Shown: positions 28,329 through 41,651, numbered from the stretch's first letter. The stretch: DNA of 64,000 nt from SZUA-320 sp963707875 (GCA_963707875.1 CAVPRU010000014.1:558001-622000), one strand, 5' to 3'. Made by a program: numbers and translations. Notes: generated by a model not told the origin, from the letters alone.

Positions 28329-31013
28329 ATGGATTTCACCGCGACCTCCCGCCTGGTGTGCAGGGTTCTGGCATGCCAGGCGGTGCTCATCACGGGACTG
28401 CCTGCCCAGAGCGCCCCTGACCCCGCCACCAAGCGGGCTGTGGCGGTTCGGCTGACCGATCCCATCCAGGTGGATGGCCGGCTCGACGACCCGGCCTGGG
28501 CGACCGCCAGAGCGGTCAGTGATTTCCAGCAGAAGGACCCGATCGAGTTCGCCGAGCCCCGGGACGGGACCGAGGTGTCCTTCCTGTATGACGATGAGGC
28601 CCTCTACATCGGGGCCCGGATGTATTCCTCCAATCCGGGAGCGGTGCCGCGCGATCTGACCCGGCGGGACCAGTACGGCAACTCGGAGCACATTGTCATC
28701 TCGGTCGATCCCTATCTCGACCGCCGGACAGCGTACTCCTTCTCTGTCACCGCCGGGGGCGTGCGACGGGACTACTACCACGCCTTCGACAGCGAAAGCC
28801 ACTTCGCCCGGGACTTTACCTTCGACCCCATCTGGAAAGCCAAGGTGGCCTTCGATTCGCTGGGGTGGACCGCCGAGATGCGGATCCCCTTCTCCCAGGT
28901 CAGGTACCACCCCACGACGGTCCAGACCTGGGGGCTCAACATCAGTCGGTGGATCCCCCAACGGAACGAGAACCTGGCGTGGATCGTGGTGCCCAGGACC
29001 CAGAACGGCTTCGCCTCACGATTCGGCACCCTCAGCGGCATGGAAGACATCCCGCCCTCGCGCCGGGTCGAGATCCTTCCCTTCGTCGCCGCCAGCGCCA
29101 GGCTTTCGGCTCAGACCGACCCGGCCAATCCCTTCAGCGCGGCTACCAGCAGTGAAGGCCGGGCCGGGGCGGACTTCCAGATGGGAATCGGGCCGAGCCT
29201 GACGCTGAGCGGAACGATCAACCCTGACTTTGGCCAGGTGGAAGCGGACCCGGCCGAGCTGAACCTCTCGGCGTTCGAGACCTTCTTCCCCGAGCGGCGG
29301 CCGTTCTTTACCGAGAACCGGCAGCTGCTGGAAGGACCGGTCAGCAGCTACTACTACTCCCGCCGGATCGGCGGACGACCGCGGGGAACTGCGGAAGGGG
29401 ACTTCGTCGACGGTCCGAGCAACTCCACGATTCTCGGGGCCGCCAAGGTGACCGGTCGCACCCAGTCGGGACTGTCGGTGGGGGCGCTCGCGGCCCTCAC
29501 CCAGCGGGAGTTTGCCCAGACCTACGACTCGGCCCAAGGGGACTACGGCCGCCAGGAAATCGAACCCGCGGCCGTCTATGGAGTGGCCCGGCTGAGCCAG
29601 CAGTTCGGGGCCGACGCGTCCACCATGGGCGTCTCGCTGGCGGGCGTCCGTCGGATCTTCAGCGGAGAAACGGCCCTGATTGAACCGCTCACCAGAACGT
29701 CACTGGCAGGCGGGGGCGACTGGAATCTGCGGTTCCAGGGAGGACGCTACTCCCTGCGCGGCCAGCTGGGGTTCAGCTACATCGAAGGCGATTCCGCCGC
29801 CCTGATCCGGATCCAGCGGACCTCGGCCCATTACTTCCAGCGGCCCGATGCCACGCACGGCCGGATCGACTCGACAAGGACGAGACTGGCCGGGTTGACC
29901 GCGGCGCTCCGATTCCAGAAGCAGGACGGAAACCTCCTGTACGAGATCGAGGGGGAGACAACCTCCCCCGGTTTCGAGACCAACGACCAGGGACGGCTGT
30001 CGCGGGACAACCGGATCGAGGTGAGCGGGAACCTGCGGTATCGCCAGACCACGCCCGGCCCGGTGTTCCGGAGATGGGAAATCGGCACCAGGATGAACGG
30101 GGAGTGGAACTACGACGGGGACCGGACCGGCAACCGGGTTTCGGTGTGGGCCAGCGGCCAATGGGCCAACTACATCGACAGCCGGATCACCCTGTACCAC
30201 CACCCTGACGCGTGGAGCCACACCGCCACCCGGGGCGGCCCCGTCATGGGGACCATCGGCTACCTCGGGGCCGAGTTCGGGGCCAACAGCAATATGAGCA
30301 ACCCCAACGGATGGCGAATCCAGGGAGAAGTGGCGCGGGCATCCGCGGGCGACCGTCTCTATCGGCTGGGGGGAAGCCTGTTCTTCCGACCGGCGTCCAG
30401 CATCGGCTTCTCGATCGATCCTTCGTGGAACAACCATCTGAATACCCGCCAGTACGTGACCCAGCTGGAGGGCGGACTGCCGGCCAGCTACGGAACCAGA
30501 TACATCTTTGCCACGGTGGACCAGACGGTGCTCTCCACCCGGTTCCGGCTCAGCTACACCCTGTCTCCCAATCTCAGCATCGAGGGCTATGCCGAGCCGT
30601 TCGCCTCGAGTGCCGGCTACTCCAACCACGGAGAGTTGCCTGCCGCCCGGGCTCGCGACCTCCGGACCTACGGCACCGACGGCACCAGCATCGTCCGGGC
30701 GAACGACCAGTACTACCGAGTGGCCGACGCCCGGACCGGCACCTCGTTCGACCTGGAGGCCACCGACTTCAACGAGTTCTCCTTCCGGAGCAACCTGGTG
30801 CTGCGCTGGGAATGGCAGCCGGGCAGCACCTTGTTCCTGGTCTGGCAGCAGAACCGGCGGGGGTCCTGTTCCGCCTTTGCCGACCCGCTCCTCTGCCCCT
30901 CGGAGGTCACCCCGGGCAGGGCCCCCGGGCCCGGAGCCCTGCGGGAGGCGTTCGGGGTTCCGGGGGATAACTTCCTGGCGATCAAAGTCAGCTACTGGCT
31001 GTCGGTCAACTAG
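28329..31013 (+). CDS. DUF5916-type outer-membrane protein with CBM9-like N-terminal domain
   Basis: 894 residues with a signal peptide. The N-terminal part (about 40-240) is a CBM9-like beta-sandwich (DPIQVDGRLDDPAWATA, DEALYIGARMY, LGWTAEMRIPFSQVRY). The remainder is beta-rich with alternating aromatic residues and ends KVSYWLSVN, consistent with an outer-membrane barrel. Gemmatimonadota and Bacteroidota carry many such proteins; their role is thought to be in carbohydrate or peptide capture, but no activity is established. TTAGGA precedes the ATG. A perfect 7-bp inverted repeat lies 82 nt after the stop. Confidence 0.85.
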   Translation: MDFTATSRLVCRVLACQAVLITGLPAQSAPDPATKRAVAVRLTDPIQVDGRLDDPAWATARAVSDFQQKDPIEFAEPRDGTEVSFLYDDEALYIGARMYSSNPGAVPRDLTRRDQYGNSEHIVISVDPYLDRRTAYSFSVTAGGVRRDYYHAFDSESHFARDFTFDPIWKAKVAFDSLGWTAEMRIPFSQVRYHPTTVQTWGLNISRWIPQRNENLAWIVVPRTQNGFASRFGTLSGMEDIPPSRRVEILPFVAASARLSAQTDPANPFSAATSSEGRAGADFQMGIGPSLTLSGTINPDFGQVEADPAELNLSAFETFFPERRPFFTENRQLLEGPVSSYYYSRRIGGRPRGTAEGDFVDGPSNSTILGAAKVTGRTQSGLSVGALAALTQREFAQTYDSAQGDYGRQEIEPAAVYGVARLSQQFGADASTMGVSLAGVRRIFSGETALIEPLTRTSLAGGGDWNLRFQGGRYSLRGQLGFSYIEGDSAALIRIQRTSAHYFQRPDATHGRIDSTRTRLAGLTAALRFQKQDGNLLYEIEGETTSPGFETNDQGRLSRDNRIEVSGNLRYRQTTPGPVFRRWEIGTRMNGEWNYDGDRTGNRVSVWASGQWANYIDSRITLYHHPDAWSHTATRGGPVMGTIGYLGAEFGANSNMSNPNGWRIQGEVARASAGDRLYRLGGSLFFRPASSIGFSIDPSWNNHLNTRQYVTQLEGGLPASYGTRYIFATVDQTVLSTRFRLSYTLSPNLSIEGYAEPFASSAGYSNHGELPAARARDLRTYGTDGTSIVRANDQYYRVADARTGTSFDLEATDFNEFSFRSNLVLRWEWQPGSTLFLVWQQNRRGSCSAFADPLLCPSEVTPGRAPGPGALREAFGVPGDNFLAIKVSYWLSVN

Positions 31014-31094
31014 CCCGCGCCCGGCAGAGGTGACCGAAAAGGGACGAGCCCGGACAGCGGTTTGTGTCCGAGGTACACCGTTTCGAGTCTCCCG

Positions 31095-31113
31095 CCGTGT
31101 CCGAACGACACGG
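31095..31113. repeat. Inverted repeat after the DUF5916 gene
   Basis: CCGTGTC (31095-31101), loop CGAAC, GACACGG (31107-31113). No T-run follows, so its terminator role is uncertain. The remaining 336-nt gap (31014-31349) holds the SusC promoter and its leader; nothing else is seen. Confidence 0.5.
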
Positions 31114-31215
31114 AACCTCAGGTTAGGGGACCCGAATCTGAGGGGCAACTCGTTGTTGGATCTTCACTTCCCCAGCGGGCCGAGGGCGGGTACATCCTAT
31201 GCGCTATCTCGGGTC

Positions 31216-31244
31216 GTGACAGGATCGCACCAGGGCGGTATAAT
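31216..31244 (+). promoter_or_regulatory. Promoter of the susC-like gene
   Basis: GTGACA (31216-31221), 17-nt spacer, perfect -10 TATAAT (31239-31244). Predicted start near 31251, giving a leader of about 100 nt that includes two short hairpins (GGGGA/TCCCC and GTAGCC/GGCTGC). Confidence 0.75.
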
Positions 31245-31349
31245 AGAGCCCGTCCCGGGGAGAATCCCCACTGTTTCAACCGTGAAGCGTCCCTGCCGTA
31301 GCCGTCTGGCTGCGGACCATACCACCTTTCGTTCATAGGGAATATCCGC

Positions 31350-34300
31350 ATGAGGAACTCCGTTCGCCGGGTCCTCTTCTCCGCGGGAATCTTCCTGGCA
31401 CTGGCGTCTACCGACGCCCTGGCCCAGGGGGTCGTCGTGGGGAGAGTGATCGATCGCGGCAACAACACGCCGGTCGCGGGCGCTCGCGTCCAGGTCATCG
31501 GCACCAACGTCACAGGCCAGACCAACGTCGATGGCCGGTACCGGTTCGCTTCCGTGCCGGCCGGGGAGCAGATCGTCCGCGTCGTGGCGCTGGGCTACGC
31601 GGCCGTCAACCAGCCGGTCACCGTCGTGGACGGCCAGACCGCGACGGCCGACATCGGGCTGACCCTGACCCCCTTCTCGCTGGACGAGATGGTGGTGACC
31701 GCCACGGGCGACCAGTCCAAGCGCGAAGTGGGCAACTCGATCAGCACGATCGATGTCACCAACCTCGCCCGGACCGCCCCGGTGGCCAGCATGGGCGACC
31801 TGCTGGCCGCCCGGGCCCCCGGCGTGCAGGTGCTGCCCGCCAACATCACCGGCGGCGGCGCCCGGGTCCGGATCCGCGGCAACAGCTCGTTCTCGCTCTC
31901 CAACAACCCGATCTACATCGTGGACGGGATCCGGATCTGGGCGGACGTGAACAGCTCCTCGATCGGCATTGGTGGCACCAACCCGAGCCGGGTGAATGAC
32001 ATCAATCCGGAAGAGATCGAGTCGATCGACGTCATCAAGGGGCCCTCGGCCTCGACCCTGTACGGCACCGATGCCGCCAACGGCGTGATCGTTATCCGGA
32101 CCAAGCGGGGCAAGGCCGGCCGCACGGTGTGGAATGCCTACACCGAACAGGGCTTCAACAGGAGCCTGACCAAGTACCCCGACGCCTACCGGGCCTGGCG
32201 GACGGGCACCACGTCCGGAACCACCTCCACCGCGTCCAATACGGTCCAGTGCCTGATCAGCCAGATCCTGACGGCCACCTGTACCCCGGACTCGGTCACC
32301 TCGTTCAATATCTTCGAGGACAAGGATGCCAGTCCGAACGGCACCGGGCACCGGCAGCAATACGGCCTCCAGGTGGGCGGCGGCTCCGACGTGGCCACCT
32401 ACCAGGTCATGGCCGAGTGGGAAGACGAGACCGGCTACCTCAAGATGCCGAAGGTCTTCGGGGAACGGCTCCTGGCCGCGCGGGCGCTGACCGAACTGCC
32501 GGGTGAGGTCAACCGACCGAACGCCCTCCGGAAGACCAACCTCCGGGCCAATGTGGGCGCCCAGCTGAGCCAGAAGTTCGACGTCCAGGTCTCCAGCGGG
32601 TTCGTCTCCAGCACCCAGCGGCTGCCCCAGACCGACAACAACACCACCGGCCTGCTCTCCAACGGCCTCGGTGGCCCGGGGTTCAAGAACAATATGGTCG
32701 TCCATGCCACAGGGGTGGCCGCCACGCCCAACTACGGCTTCCGGCTCTACACCCCGGATGAGTTCTTCTCGGAGACGGTCACCCAGGACATCAACCGGAC
32801 CCTGCTCAGCACCACGGCCAACTACCGGCCGTCCAGCTGGCTCAGCTTCAAGGCCGTAGGTGGGGTGGACTTTACCAGCCGGGAAGATTCCGATATCTGC
32901 CGCCGTGACGAGTGCGTCCCGTTCTCCGGCTCGTTCCCGTACAAGGTGGGCTTCAAGCAGAACAACCGGACCACCAACTGGGTGTACTCCGCGAACCTCT
33001 CCAGCACCGCAAACTACTCGCTGGCGTCTGACCTTCGGGCCCGCACGATCGTGGGCACCCAGTACAGCAAGGAACGGTTTGTCAGGAACGGGGCCTTCGC
33101 CTACGACCTGACCCCGGGCGCCACCACCGTCTCCGCCGGGGCCACCCCGTCTGCCGACGAGACCACCGACGAATACGCCATCCTCGGCTACTTCGGCGAG
33201 CAGTGGTTCGGCTGGAACGACCGGGTCTTCCTGACTCTGGGCCTTCGGACCGACCGGAACAACGCTTTCGGCCGGGACTTCAAGCGGGTCTACTACCCGA
33301 AGGTGGCCTTGAGCTGGGTTGCCAGCGACGAGTCGTGGTTCCCGCAGATCGGGATGCTGACCAACTTCCGGCTCCGGGGTGCCTATGGTACCTCCGGACG
33401 ACAGCCCGGGACCAATGACGCGATTCCGTTCTACAGCCCGTCCACCGCGAGCCTCGACGGGGTCGATATTCCGTCGCTGGTCTTCTCCGCGGTCGGGAAC
33501 ACCGCCCTCAAGCCGGAAAAGTCCACCGAAGTCGAGTTCGGGTTCGACGCCGGGATGTTCAACAGCCGGGTCAACGTCGAACTGACCTACTTCGACAAGC
33601 GGAGCAAGGATGCCTTGATCAGCCGGCCGTTGCCGCCGTCCCAGGGGACCGCCGGCTCCCGGTTCGAGAACCTCGGCGAGATCCAGAACAAGGGCTGGGA
33701 AGCCGTCCTCAACGCGGTCCTGATCGACGCCCGCAACGTGGGCTGGGATATCACGCTTGCCGGATCCACCCTGAGCAACAAGGTGCTCGACATGGGCGGG
33801 GTTCCGCCGATCCGCGGCACCACGATCTCGACCATCGAGGGCTACCCGCTCAACGGCTACTTCCTCCGGCCGCTGAGTTTCAAGGATGCCAACGGCGACG
33901 GGATGATCGCGCTCAGCGAGATCACCGTCGGCGACACCACCGAGTACGTGGGCAATTCCCAGCCCACCCAGGAGGTGACCCTGTACACCGGCCTCGAGCT
34001 GTTCGGCCGGAAGCTCCGGCTCCAGGCCAACCTCGACTTCAAGGGTGGGGCCTACCAGAACAACGGCTCCGAGCGGATCCGCTGCGAATCGCGGCTCAAC
34101 TGTCTCGGCACCATCAACCCGAAGGCGCCCCTCTGGGAGCAGGCCCGGGCCGTCGCGGTCCGGCAGCACGCCAGCCGGACCCAGACCGGGTACATCGAAA
34201 AGATCGACTTCCTCCGGTTCCGCGAGGTCGCGGCGACCTGGACGATGCCGACCCAGTGGGCCCAGTTGCTCTACGCGCAGGCCGCTACCCTGACCTTCGC

Positions 34301-34445
34301 GGCCCGGAACATCGGGTTCATCAGCAACTACTCCGGCATGGACCCGGAAACCGGCTACTTCGCCAGCAACAGCGGGACGCAGAGCGACTTCCAGTCCGCG
34401 CCGCCGCCGAGCTACTTCACGTTCCGCCTCAATCTGACGTTCTGA
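31350..34445 (+). CDS. SusC/RagA-family TonB-linked outer-membrane protein
   Basis: 1031 residues. Signal peptide (RRVLFSAGIFLALASTDALAQ), CarboxypepD_reg-like domain (VVVGRVIDRGNNTPVAGARV, about 28-110), plug domain (GVQVLPANITGGGARVRIRG, NPIYIVDGIRI, SIDVIKGPSASTLYGTDAAN) and a long barrel ending in a C-terminal phenylalanine (FRLNLTF). Such proteins import oligosaccharides or peptides with a SusD lipoprotein lid, energised by TonB. The SusD-like gene follows after 34 nt. The substrate cannot be told; the neighbouring peptidases suggest peptides. Confidence 0.94.
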   Translation: MRNSVRRVLFSAGIFLALASTDALAQGVVVGRVIDRGNNTPVAGARVQVIGTNVTGQTNVDGRYRFASVPAGEQIVRVVALGYAAVNQPVTVVDGQTATADIGLTLTPFSLDEMVVTATGDQSKREVGNSISTIDVTNLARTAPVASMGDLLAARAPGVQVLPANITGGGARVRIRGNSSFSLSNNPIYIVDGIRIWADVNSSSIGIGGTNPSRVNDINPEEIESIDVIKGPSASTLYGTDAANGVIVIRTKRGKAGRTVWNAYTEQGFNRSLTKYPDAYRAWRTGTTSGTTSTASNTVQCLISQILTATCTPDSVTSFNIFEDKDASPNGTGHRQQYGLQVGGGSDVATYQVMAEWEDETGYLKMPKVFGERLLAARALTELPGEVNRPNALRKTNLRANVGAQLSQKFDVQVSSGFVSSTQRLPQTDNNTTGLLSNGLGGPGFKNNMVVHATGVAATPNYGFRLYTPDEFFSETVTQDINRTLLSTTANYRPSSWLSFKAVGGVDFTSREDSDICRRDECVPFSGSFPYKVGFKQNNRTTNWVYSANLSSTANYSLASDLRARTIVGTQYSKERFVRNGAFAYDLTPGATTVSAGATPSADETTDEYAILGYFGEQWFGWNDRVFLTLGLRTDRNNAFGRDFKRVYYPKVALSWVASDESWFPQIGMLTNFRLRGAYGTSGRQPGTNDAIPFYSPSTASLDGVDIPSLVFSAVGNTALKPEKSTEVEFGFDAGMFNSRVNVELTYFDKRSKDALISRPLPPSQGTAGSRFENLGEIQNKGWEAVLNAVLIDARNVGWDITLAGSTLSNKVLDMGGVPPIRGTTISTIEGYPLNGYFLRPLSFKDANGDGMIALSEITVGDTTEYVGNSQPTQEVTLYTGLELFGRKLRLQANLDFKGGAYQNNGSERIRCESRLNCLGTINPKAPLWEQARAVAVRQHASRTQTGYIEKIDFLRFREVAATWTMPTQWAQLLYAQAATLTFAARNIGFISNYSGMDPETGYFASNSGTQSDFQSAPPPSYFTFRLNLTF

Positions 34446-34479
34446 GGTGGCGACCATGCGATTCACTCAGAGGAACGAA

Positions 34480-35831
34480 ATGAATATTGGAAGCCTCGGA
34501 TCCCAACTCCGGCGGTGGGGAGGGACGGCCTGGCTGGCCGTGCTGGCCCTTCCGGTCGCCGGCTGTGAGACCGCTTTGCTCGAGTACTCCGATCCGGACA
34601 TCATCGTGAATGCCGAGTCGGCCTCGGGCGCCCTGGCGCTCAAGAACGGGGTGATTCAACGGTTGAACGGCGCCACCTCCGGCGGCGAAGGACTCTGGTT
34701 CATGGGAGGCCTGGTGACCGACGAATGGCGCTCGGGCGATACCTTCGAACAGCGGAACACCACCGACCAGCGCTCGATCCTGAACAGCAACAGCTTCCTC
34801 GGCGGGCAGCTGCTGGCCCTCAACCGGGTCCGGATTCAGGGCGAACAGGCCGTGGGCGCCCTTCGAAAGTACTCACCGACGCCTACGTCGAACATCGGTT
34901 TGATGTTCGCGGTGACGGCCTACGCCGTCAACCTCGAAGGCGAGCACTACTGCAACGGGGTCCCGTTCGGGGAATTCATCGACGGGGTCGCCTGGATGGC
35001 GCCCCCGTCACGGTGGACTCCGCCTTCAAGCGGGCTCTCGCCGCAGGTGATTCGGCGCTCAAGTATATCGACGGCACGGAGGGTCCCAAGGTCCGGGACC
35101 TCGCCAATGTGGTTCGCGGTCGGGTCCTGCTCAACCTGGGCCGGTACGCCGAGGCCGCGACCGCCGTGGCGGGCGTGGCGACGACCTTCAAGTACGAAAT
35201 GACCCACTCGGCCAACACCTCCACCAACCAGATCTGGGCGCTCAACACCAGCGCCAAGCGGTATGTGGTGGGTGACCTGGAAGGTGGCAACGGGCTCAAC
35301 TTCAAGAGTGCCAACGACCCCCGGCTCCCCACCATTGCCACCGGCAACGCGTTCGATTCCCAGACCCCCTGGGTCGGACAGAACAGGTACGGCCAGTTCG
35401 ACGCGGTGCCAATTGCCAACGGCATCGAGGCCCGGATGATCGAGGCAGAGGTGGCGCTCAAGAACAGCGACCCGGGGACCTGGCTCGCCAGGCTCAACAC
35501 GGCCCGGGCCACCTTGGCCGGCCTGACCGCCCTGACCGATCCGGGCAACGCCACCGCCCGGGTGGACCTGATGTTCCGGGAGCGGGCCTTCTGGTTCTTT
35601 GCCACCGGCCACCGGATCGGCGACCTCCGGCGGATGATCAAGCAGTACGGCCGGGGCGCCGAGACGGTGTTCCCGACCGGCGCGTTCGGAAAGGGCGGAA
35701 ACTACGGGTCGGACGTCAACGTTCCCGTCCCCCAGTCGGAATTGAACAACCCGATCTTCGCCGAGGCGATGGCCAAGGTCGGCCCCGACCGCGACCTGTC
35801 TCGACCGCACTCCGTAGTCGGCAGTCGCTGA
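34480..35831 (+). CDS. SusD/RagB-like lipoprotein, one frameshift
   Basis: Partner of the SusC-like transporter. The ATG at 34480 (an ATG at 34456 is possible) is preceded by AGAGGA and begins a lipoprotein signal with lipobox LPVAGC. The first frame runs through AYAVNLEGEHYCNGVPFGEF to about 34995; the rest reads one base out of register (APVTVDSAFKRALAAGDSAL) to TGA at 35829. TPR-like helices and the late RERAFWFFATGHRIGDLRRM motif are typical of SusD. The 1352 nt length is not a multiple of three, consistent with a single indel near a C run. Confidence 0.87.
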
Positions 35832-35839
35832 TGGCCCAT

Positions 35840-35871
35840 GGCGGGGCGGCACCACTCGGTGCCGCCCCGCC
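35840..35871 (+). terminator. Strong intrinsic terminator after susC-susD
   Basis: Perfect 14-bp stem, GGCGGGGCGGCACC (35840-35853) and complement (35858-35871), loop ACTC, followed by GTGTTTTCT. Confidence 0.9.
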
Positions 35872-35879
35872 GTGTTTTC

Positions 35880-35913
35880 TCAACGTCCGGTCCCGCTCAA
35901 CGTCCGGTCCCAC
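35880..35913. repeat. 17-bp tandem duplication upstream of the M14 gene
   Basis: TCAACGTCCGGTCCCGC (35880-35896) is followed directly by TCAACGTCCGGTCCCAC (35897-35913), one mismatch. It lies between the susCD terminator and the M14 peptidase start, about 75 nt before its ATG. Confidence 0.85.
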
Positions 35914-35988
35914 TCGGGAGTATCTTCAATACCCAACGCCGGCACTGGCCGGCTCAACCATCACTCATTGGATTCGGAGCCTCCCCGC

Positions 35989-38769
35989 ATGGCCGCTCCC
36001 GCATTCCGGCGACTCGCCAGGGCCACCCTGGGCCTGGTCCTCGTCGCCTCGACTGCCCACGCCCAATCCCGGCTCACCACCCCGCAGGAGGCGCTGGGCT
36101 TCCGCCCCGGGGACGACTATCAACTGGCCACCTATACCCAGCTGACCGCCTGGTGGAAGCAACTGGCGGCCCAATCCGACCGGATGAAGCTGATCTCGAT
36201 CGGCAAGACCGCCGAGGGGCGGGATCAGTGGACCGCGATCATCACCAGCCCGGCCAACCACGCCAGGCTCGAGCGCTACCGGGAGATCTCGGCCCGCCTG
36301 AGCCGGGCCGAGGGACTGACCCCGGAGCAGGCCCGGGCGCTGGCCAAGGAGGGAAAGGCCGTGGTCTGGATCGACGGCGGGCTCCACGCCACCGAGGTGC
36401 TCGGTGCTCACCAGCTGATGGAGCACGTCTGGCAGATGGTGAGTCAGAACGACGATGGAGACCCTCCGGATTCTGGACGACGTAATCCAGCTGGTGACCC
36501 ATGCCAATCCCGACGGGATGGAGCTGGTGAGCAGCTGGTACATGCGAAACCCCGATCCCACCAAGCGCTCCACCAGCGGGATCCCGAGGCTCTATCAGAA
36601 ATACGTCGGGCACGACAACAATCGGGACTTCTACCTGAACGCCATGCCCGAATCCGACCAACATGAGCCGGATGATGTACCGGGAGTGGTATCCCCAGAT
36701 CATGTACAATCACCACCAGACCGGCCCTGCCGGGGCGGTGCTCTTCGTGCCACCGTTCCGCGATCCGCACAACCACAATCTCGACCCGCTCCTGGTCAAC
36801 GGGATCACCCTGGTCGGAGCCGCGATGCACAGCCGGCTGGCGGCCGAGGGGAAGGGCGGCGCCGTGATGCGGGACGGGGCCAGCTACCAGACCTGGTGGA
36901 ACGGCGGTCTCCGGACCGCGGCCTATTTCCACAACCAGATCGGGATTCTGACCGAGACGATCGGGAGCCCGACCCCGATGGAGGTTCCGTTCGTGCCCTC
37001 CCGACAGCTGAGCACCGGGGATCTCCCCTTCCCGATCGAGCCCCAGCCCTGGCACTTCCGCCAGTCGGTCGAGTACTCGATCACCAACAACCGGGCGATT
37101 CTCGATCTGGCCTCCCGCTACCGGGAGACCCTGCTCTACAACATCTATCTGATGGGCCGGAACTCGATCGAGCGCGGCGGCAAGGACAGCTGGATCAACA
37201 CCCCGCGGGAAATCGACGCCGTCACCGAGGCGGCCGCCCGAGGCTCGACGGGCCGGTGGGCAGGGAACCGCGGGGGGCGGTCAGGGCCCAGGCGGGTTCG
37301 GCGGTGGGGCAGTGAGCCTGACACTGTACGACCAGATGCTCCGGAACCCGACCGACCGCAGTCCGAGCGGGTACATCCTCCCGGCCAAGCCAGCGGACTT
37401 CCCGAACGCCACGGCGTTCATCAACGCCCTGCTCAAGTCGGGGATCGAGGTCCACCGGGCCACGGCGGCGTTCACCGTGGCCGGCAAGCAGTACCCGGCG
37501 GGGTCGTGGGTGGTCCAGTCGGCGCAGGCGTTCCGGCCCCACGTCCTCGACATGTTCGAGCCGCAGAACTACCCGAATGACATCCCCTATCCAGGGGGGC
37601 CGCCCAGGGCACCGTACGACAACGCGGGGTACACCCTGGCCCTCCAGATGGGGGTCGAGTTCGATCGGGTGCTCGATGGATTCACCGGCCCGTTCGAGAA
37701 GGTCACCTCGATGCTGGTCACGGCCCCGAGCGTGGCGCTGGGATCCGGCAAGGGCTATCTGATCGGCCGGAGCGTCAACGATGGATTCCTGGCGGTCAAC
37801 CGACTACTGGCCGCCGGCCAGCGGGTGCAGGAGCTCTCGGCCCCGCTCACTGCGGATGGCCGGACCTGGCCCACCGGAACCTGGTATGTGCCGGCCGGCG
37901 CCAAGTCGACTGAGGTGCTCCGAACCATGGCGAGCGGCCGGGGGTTGCCGGTCGTGGCGACCAGCTCGACTCCCTCAGGCGCCAAGCCGGCCAAACCGCT
38001 CCGGGTGGGACTCTGGGACCAGTATGGTGGGTCGATGCCGTCGGGCTGGACCCGGTGGATCCTGGAGCAGTACGAGTTCCCCTTCACGGTGGTCTACCCG
38101 CCGCGCCTGGACGCCGGCAACCTGCGCCGGGACTTTGACGTCCTGGTGTTCGTGGACGGCGCCATTCCAGGCGCGACCGCGGGCCCCGGCGGGGGCGGCG
38201 GCGGATTCGGCCAGCCCCCTGCACCCGAGTCGATCCCGGCCGAGTTCCGGGCCCAGCTGGGGCGGGTCACCGTCGACCGGACCGTGCCCCAGCTCAAGGC
38301 CTTCCTCGAGGCCGGCGGCTCGATCGTGACGATCGGCAGTTCCACCGCGCTCGCCACCCACCTGGGGCTCCCGATCTCCAGCCAGCTGGTGGAACCAGGC
38401 AGCAACCGCCCGCTGCCCAGGGACAAGTTCTACATTCCCGCCTCACTGCTCGAGGTGGCGGTCGACAACACCACACCGGCCACCCTCGGCATGGGCAATC
38501 GGGCGATCATCCTGTTTGATGAGAGCCCGGTCTTCAAGCTTGGTGCGGGCGCCGAGGCGGCGGGCATCCGGGTGCTGGCACGATTCGACAGCCCGGAACC
38601 GCTGCGGAGCGGGTGGGCCTGGGGCCAGGAGGCGCTGAACGGTGGTGTTGCCGCCGCCACGGCCAGCGTGGGTCCGGGGACATTGTACCTCTACGGCCCC
38701 GAGGTCGCCTTCCGGGCCCAGCCGTCGGGGACCTTCCGACTGCTGTTCAACGCCCTGATCGGTCGCTGA
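35989..38769 (+). CDS. Secreted M14-family zinc carboxypeptidase, three frameshifts
   Basis: About 926 residues. Signal peptide (MAAPAFRRLARATLGLVLVA), M14 domain with GLHATE (HxxE zinc ligands), the NNRD substrate Arg motif and the MYNHHQTGP segment with the third zinc His. The C-terminal half resembles a GATase1-like accessory domain (RDFDVLVFVDGAIPG). Frames change near 36450 (ETLRILDDVIQLVTHANPDG), near 36655 (MSRMMYREWYPQIMYNHHQ) and between 37230 and 37275 (next to a run of six G). All segments are intact peptidase sequence, so the breaks look like sequence errors. Probably removes C-terminal residues from external peptides. Confidence 0.85.
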
Positions 38770-38788
38770 AGCCGGCATGACACGACAG

Positions 38789-38825
38789 AACGGGGGGAGC
38801 GCCCAGATTGGGCGCTCCCCCCGTT
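38789..38825. terminator. Bidirectional terminator between M14 and S9 peptidase genes
   Basis: Perfect 17-bp stem: AACGGGGGGAGCGCCCA (38789-38805) and complement (38809-38825), loop GAT. Sits between two convergent genes. Confidence 0.85.
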
Positions 38826-38852
38826 CGTCGTTCTGGTGGCGCCTGGGGTTGA

Positions 38853-41276
<2,424 letters not shown>

Positions 41277-41387
41277 AGTTGCCTCACATGCGACAGATTG
41301 ACACGCGGGAAGTGACACAGGTGTCCGCTACGCGGAGTGTTGCTGTAGCTTGCGCCCGTCATGGACGGGGGTCAAGGGCCAACAAAA

Positions 41388-41419
41388 AGCCCCCCGATCC
41401 GTGTGCGGATCGGAGGGCT
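41388..41419 (-). terminator. Intrinsic terminator of the 70-residue protein gene
   Basis: A 14-position stem with one mismatch (41388-41401 with 41406-41419, loop TGTG). On the minus strand it is followed by TTTTTG. Confidence 0.85.
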
Positions 41420-41438
41420 CGATTCGTCGCCAGAGGGA

Positions 41439-41651
41439 TCAGGCGCTGGCCAGATCAGAAGCCAGATCGTCTTCCTCGTCGACTTGTGCGTCGGTGGCTC
41501 CCATGAGTCGCGCCGCGAGCAGCGGCAACGCCGCCGGAATGGCGAGCTCCGGATCGAGTTGCATCAACTGCTGGAGCAACTCGGTGGGCCCCCGCGAGGC
41601 GATCTTCTGAAGCAGAACTGGGTCGATCATGGTCCCCCCTTTGCCGATCAC
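41439..41651 (-). CDS. Small acidic protein, unknown
   Basis: 70 residues from the GTG at 41651, chosen because AGGAGG lies 5-6 nt upstream; an internal ATG at 41630 (MIDPVLLQKIASRG) is preceded by a G-run and is a possible alternative. Helical and leucine-rich in the middle (PTELLQQLMQLDPELAIPAA), acidic C-terminus (VDEEDDLASDLASA). No signal peptide or membrane segment. Monocistronic with its own strong terminator, which argues that it is a real gene. No family recognised. Confidence 0.65.
   Translation of the reverse strand: MIGKGGTMIDPVLLQKIASRGPTELLQQLMQLDPELAIPAALPLLAARLMGATDAQVDEEDDLASDLASA

Noticed and set aside
35880..35913. CRISPR-like repeats
   Set aside because: Only two directly adjacent copies, without spacers and without cas genes.
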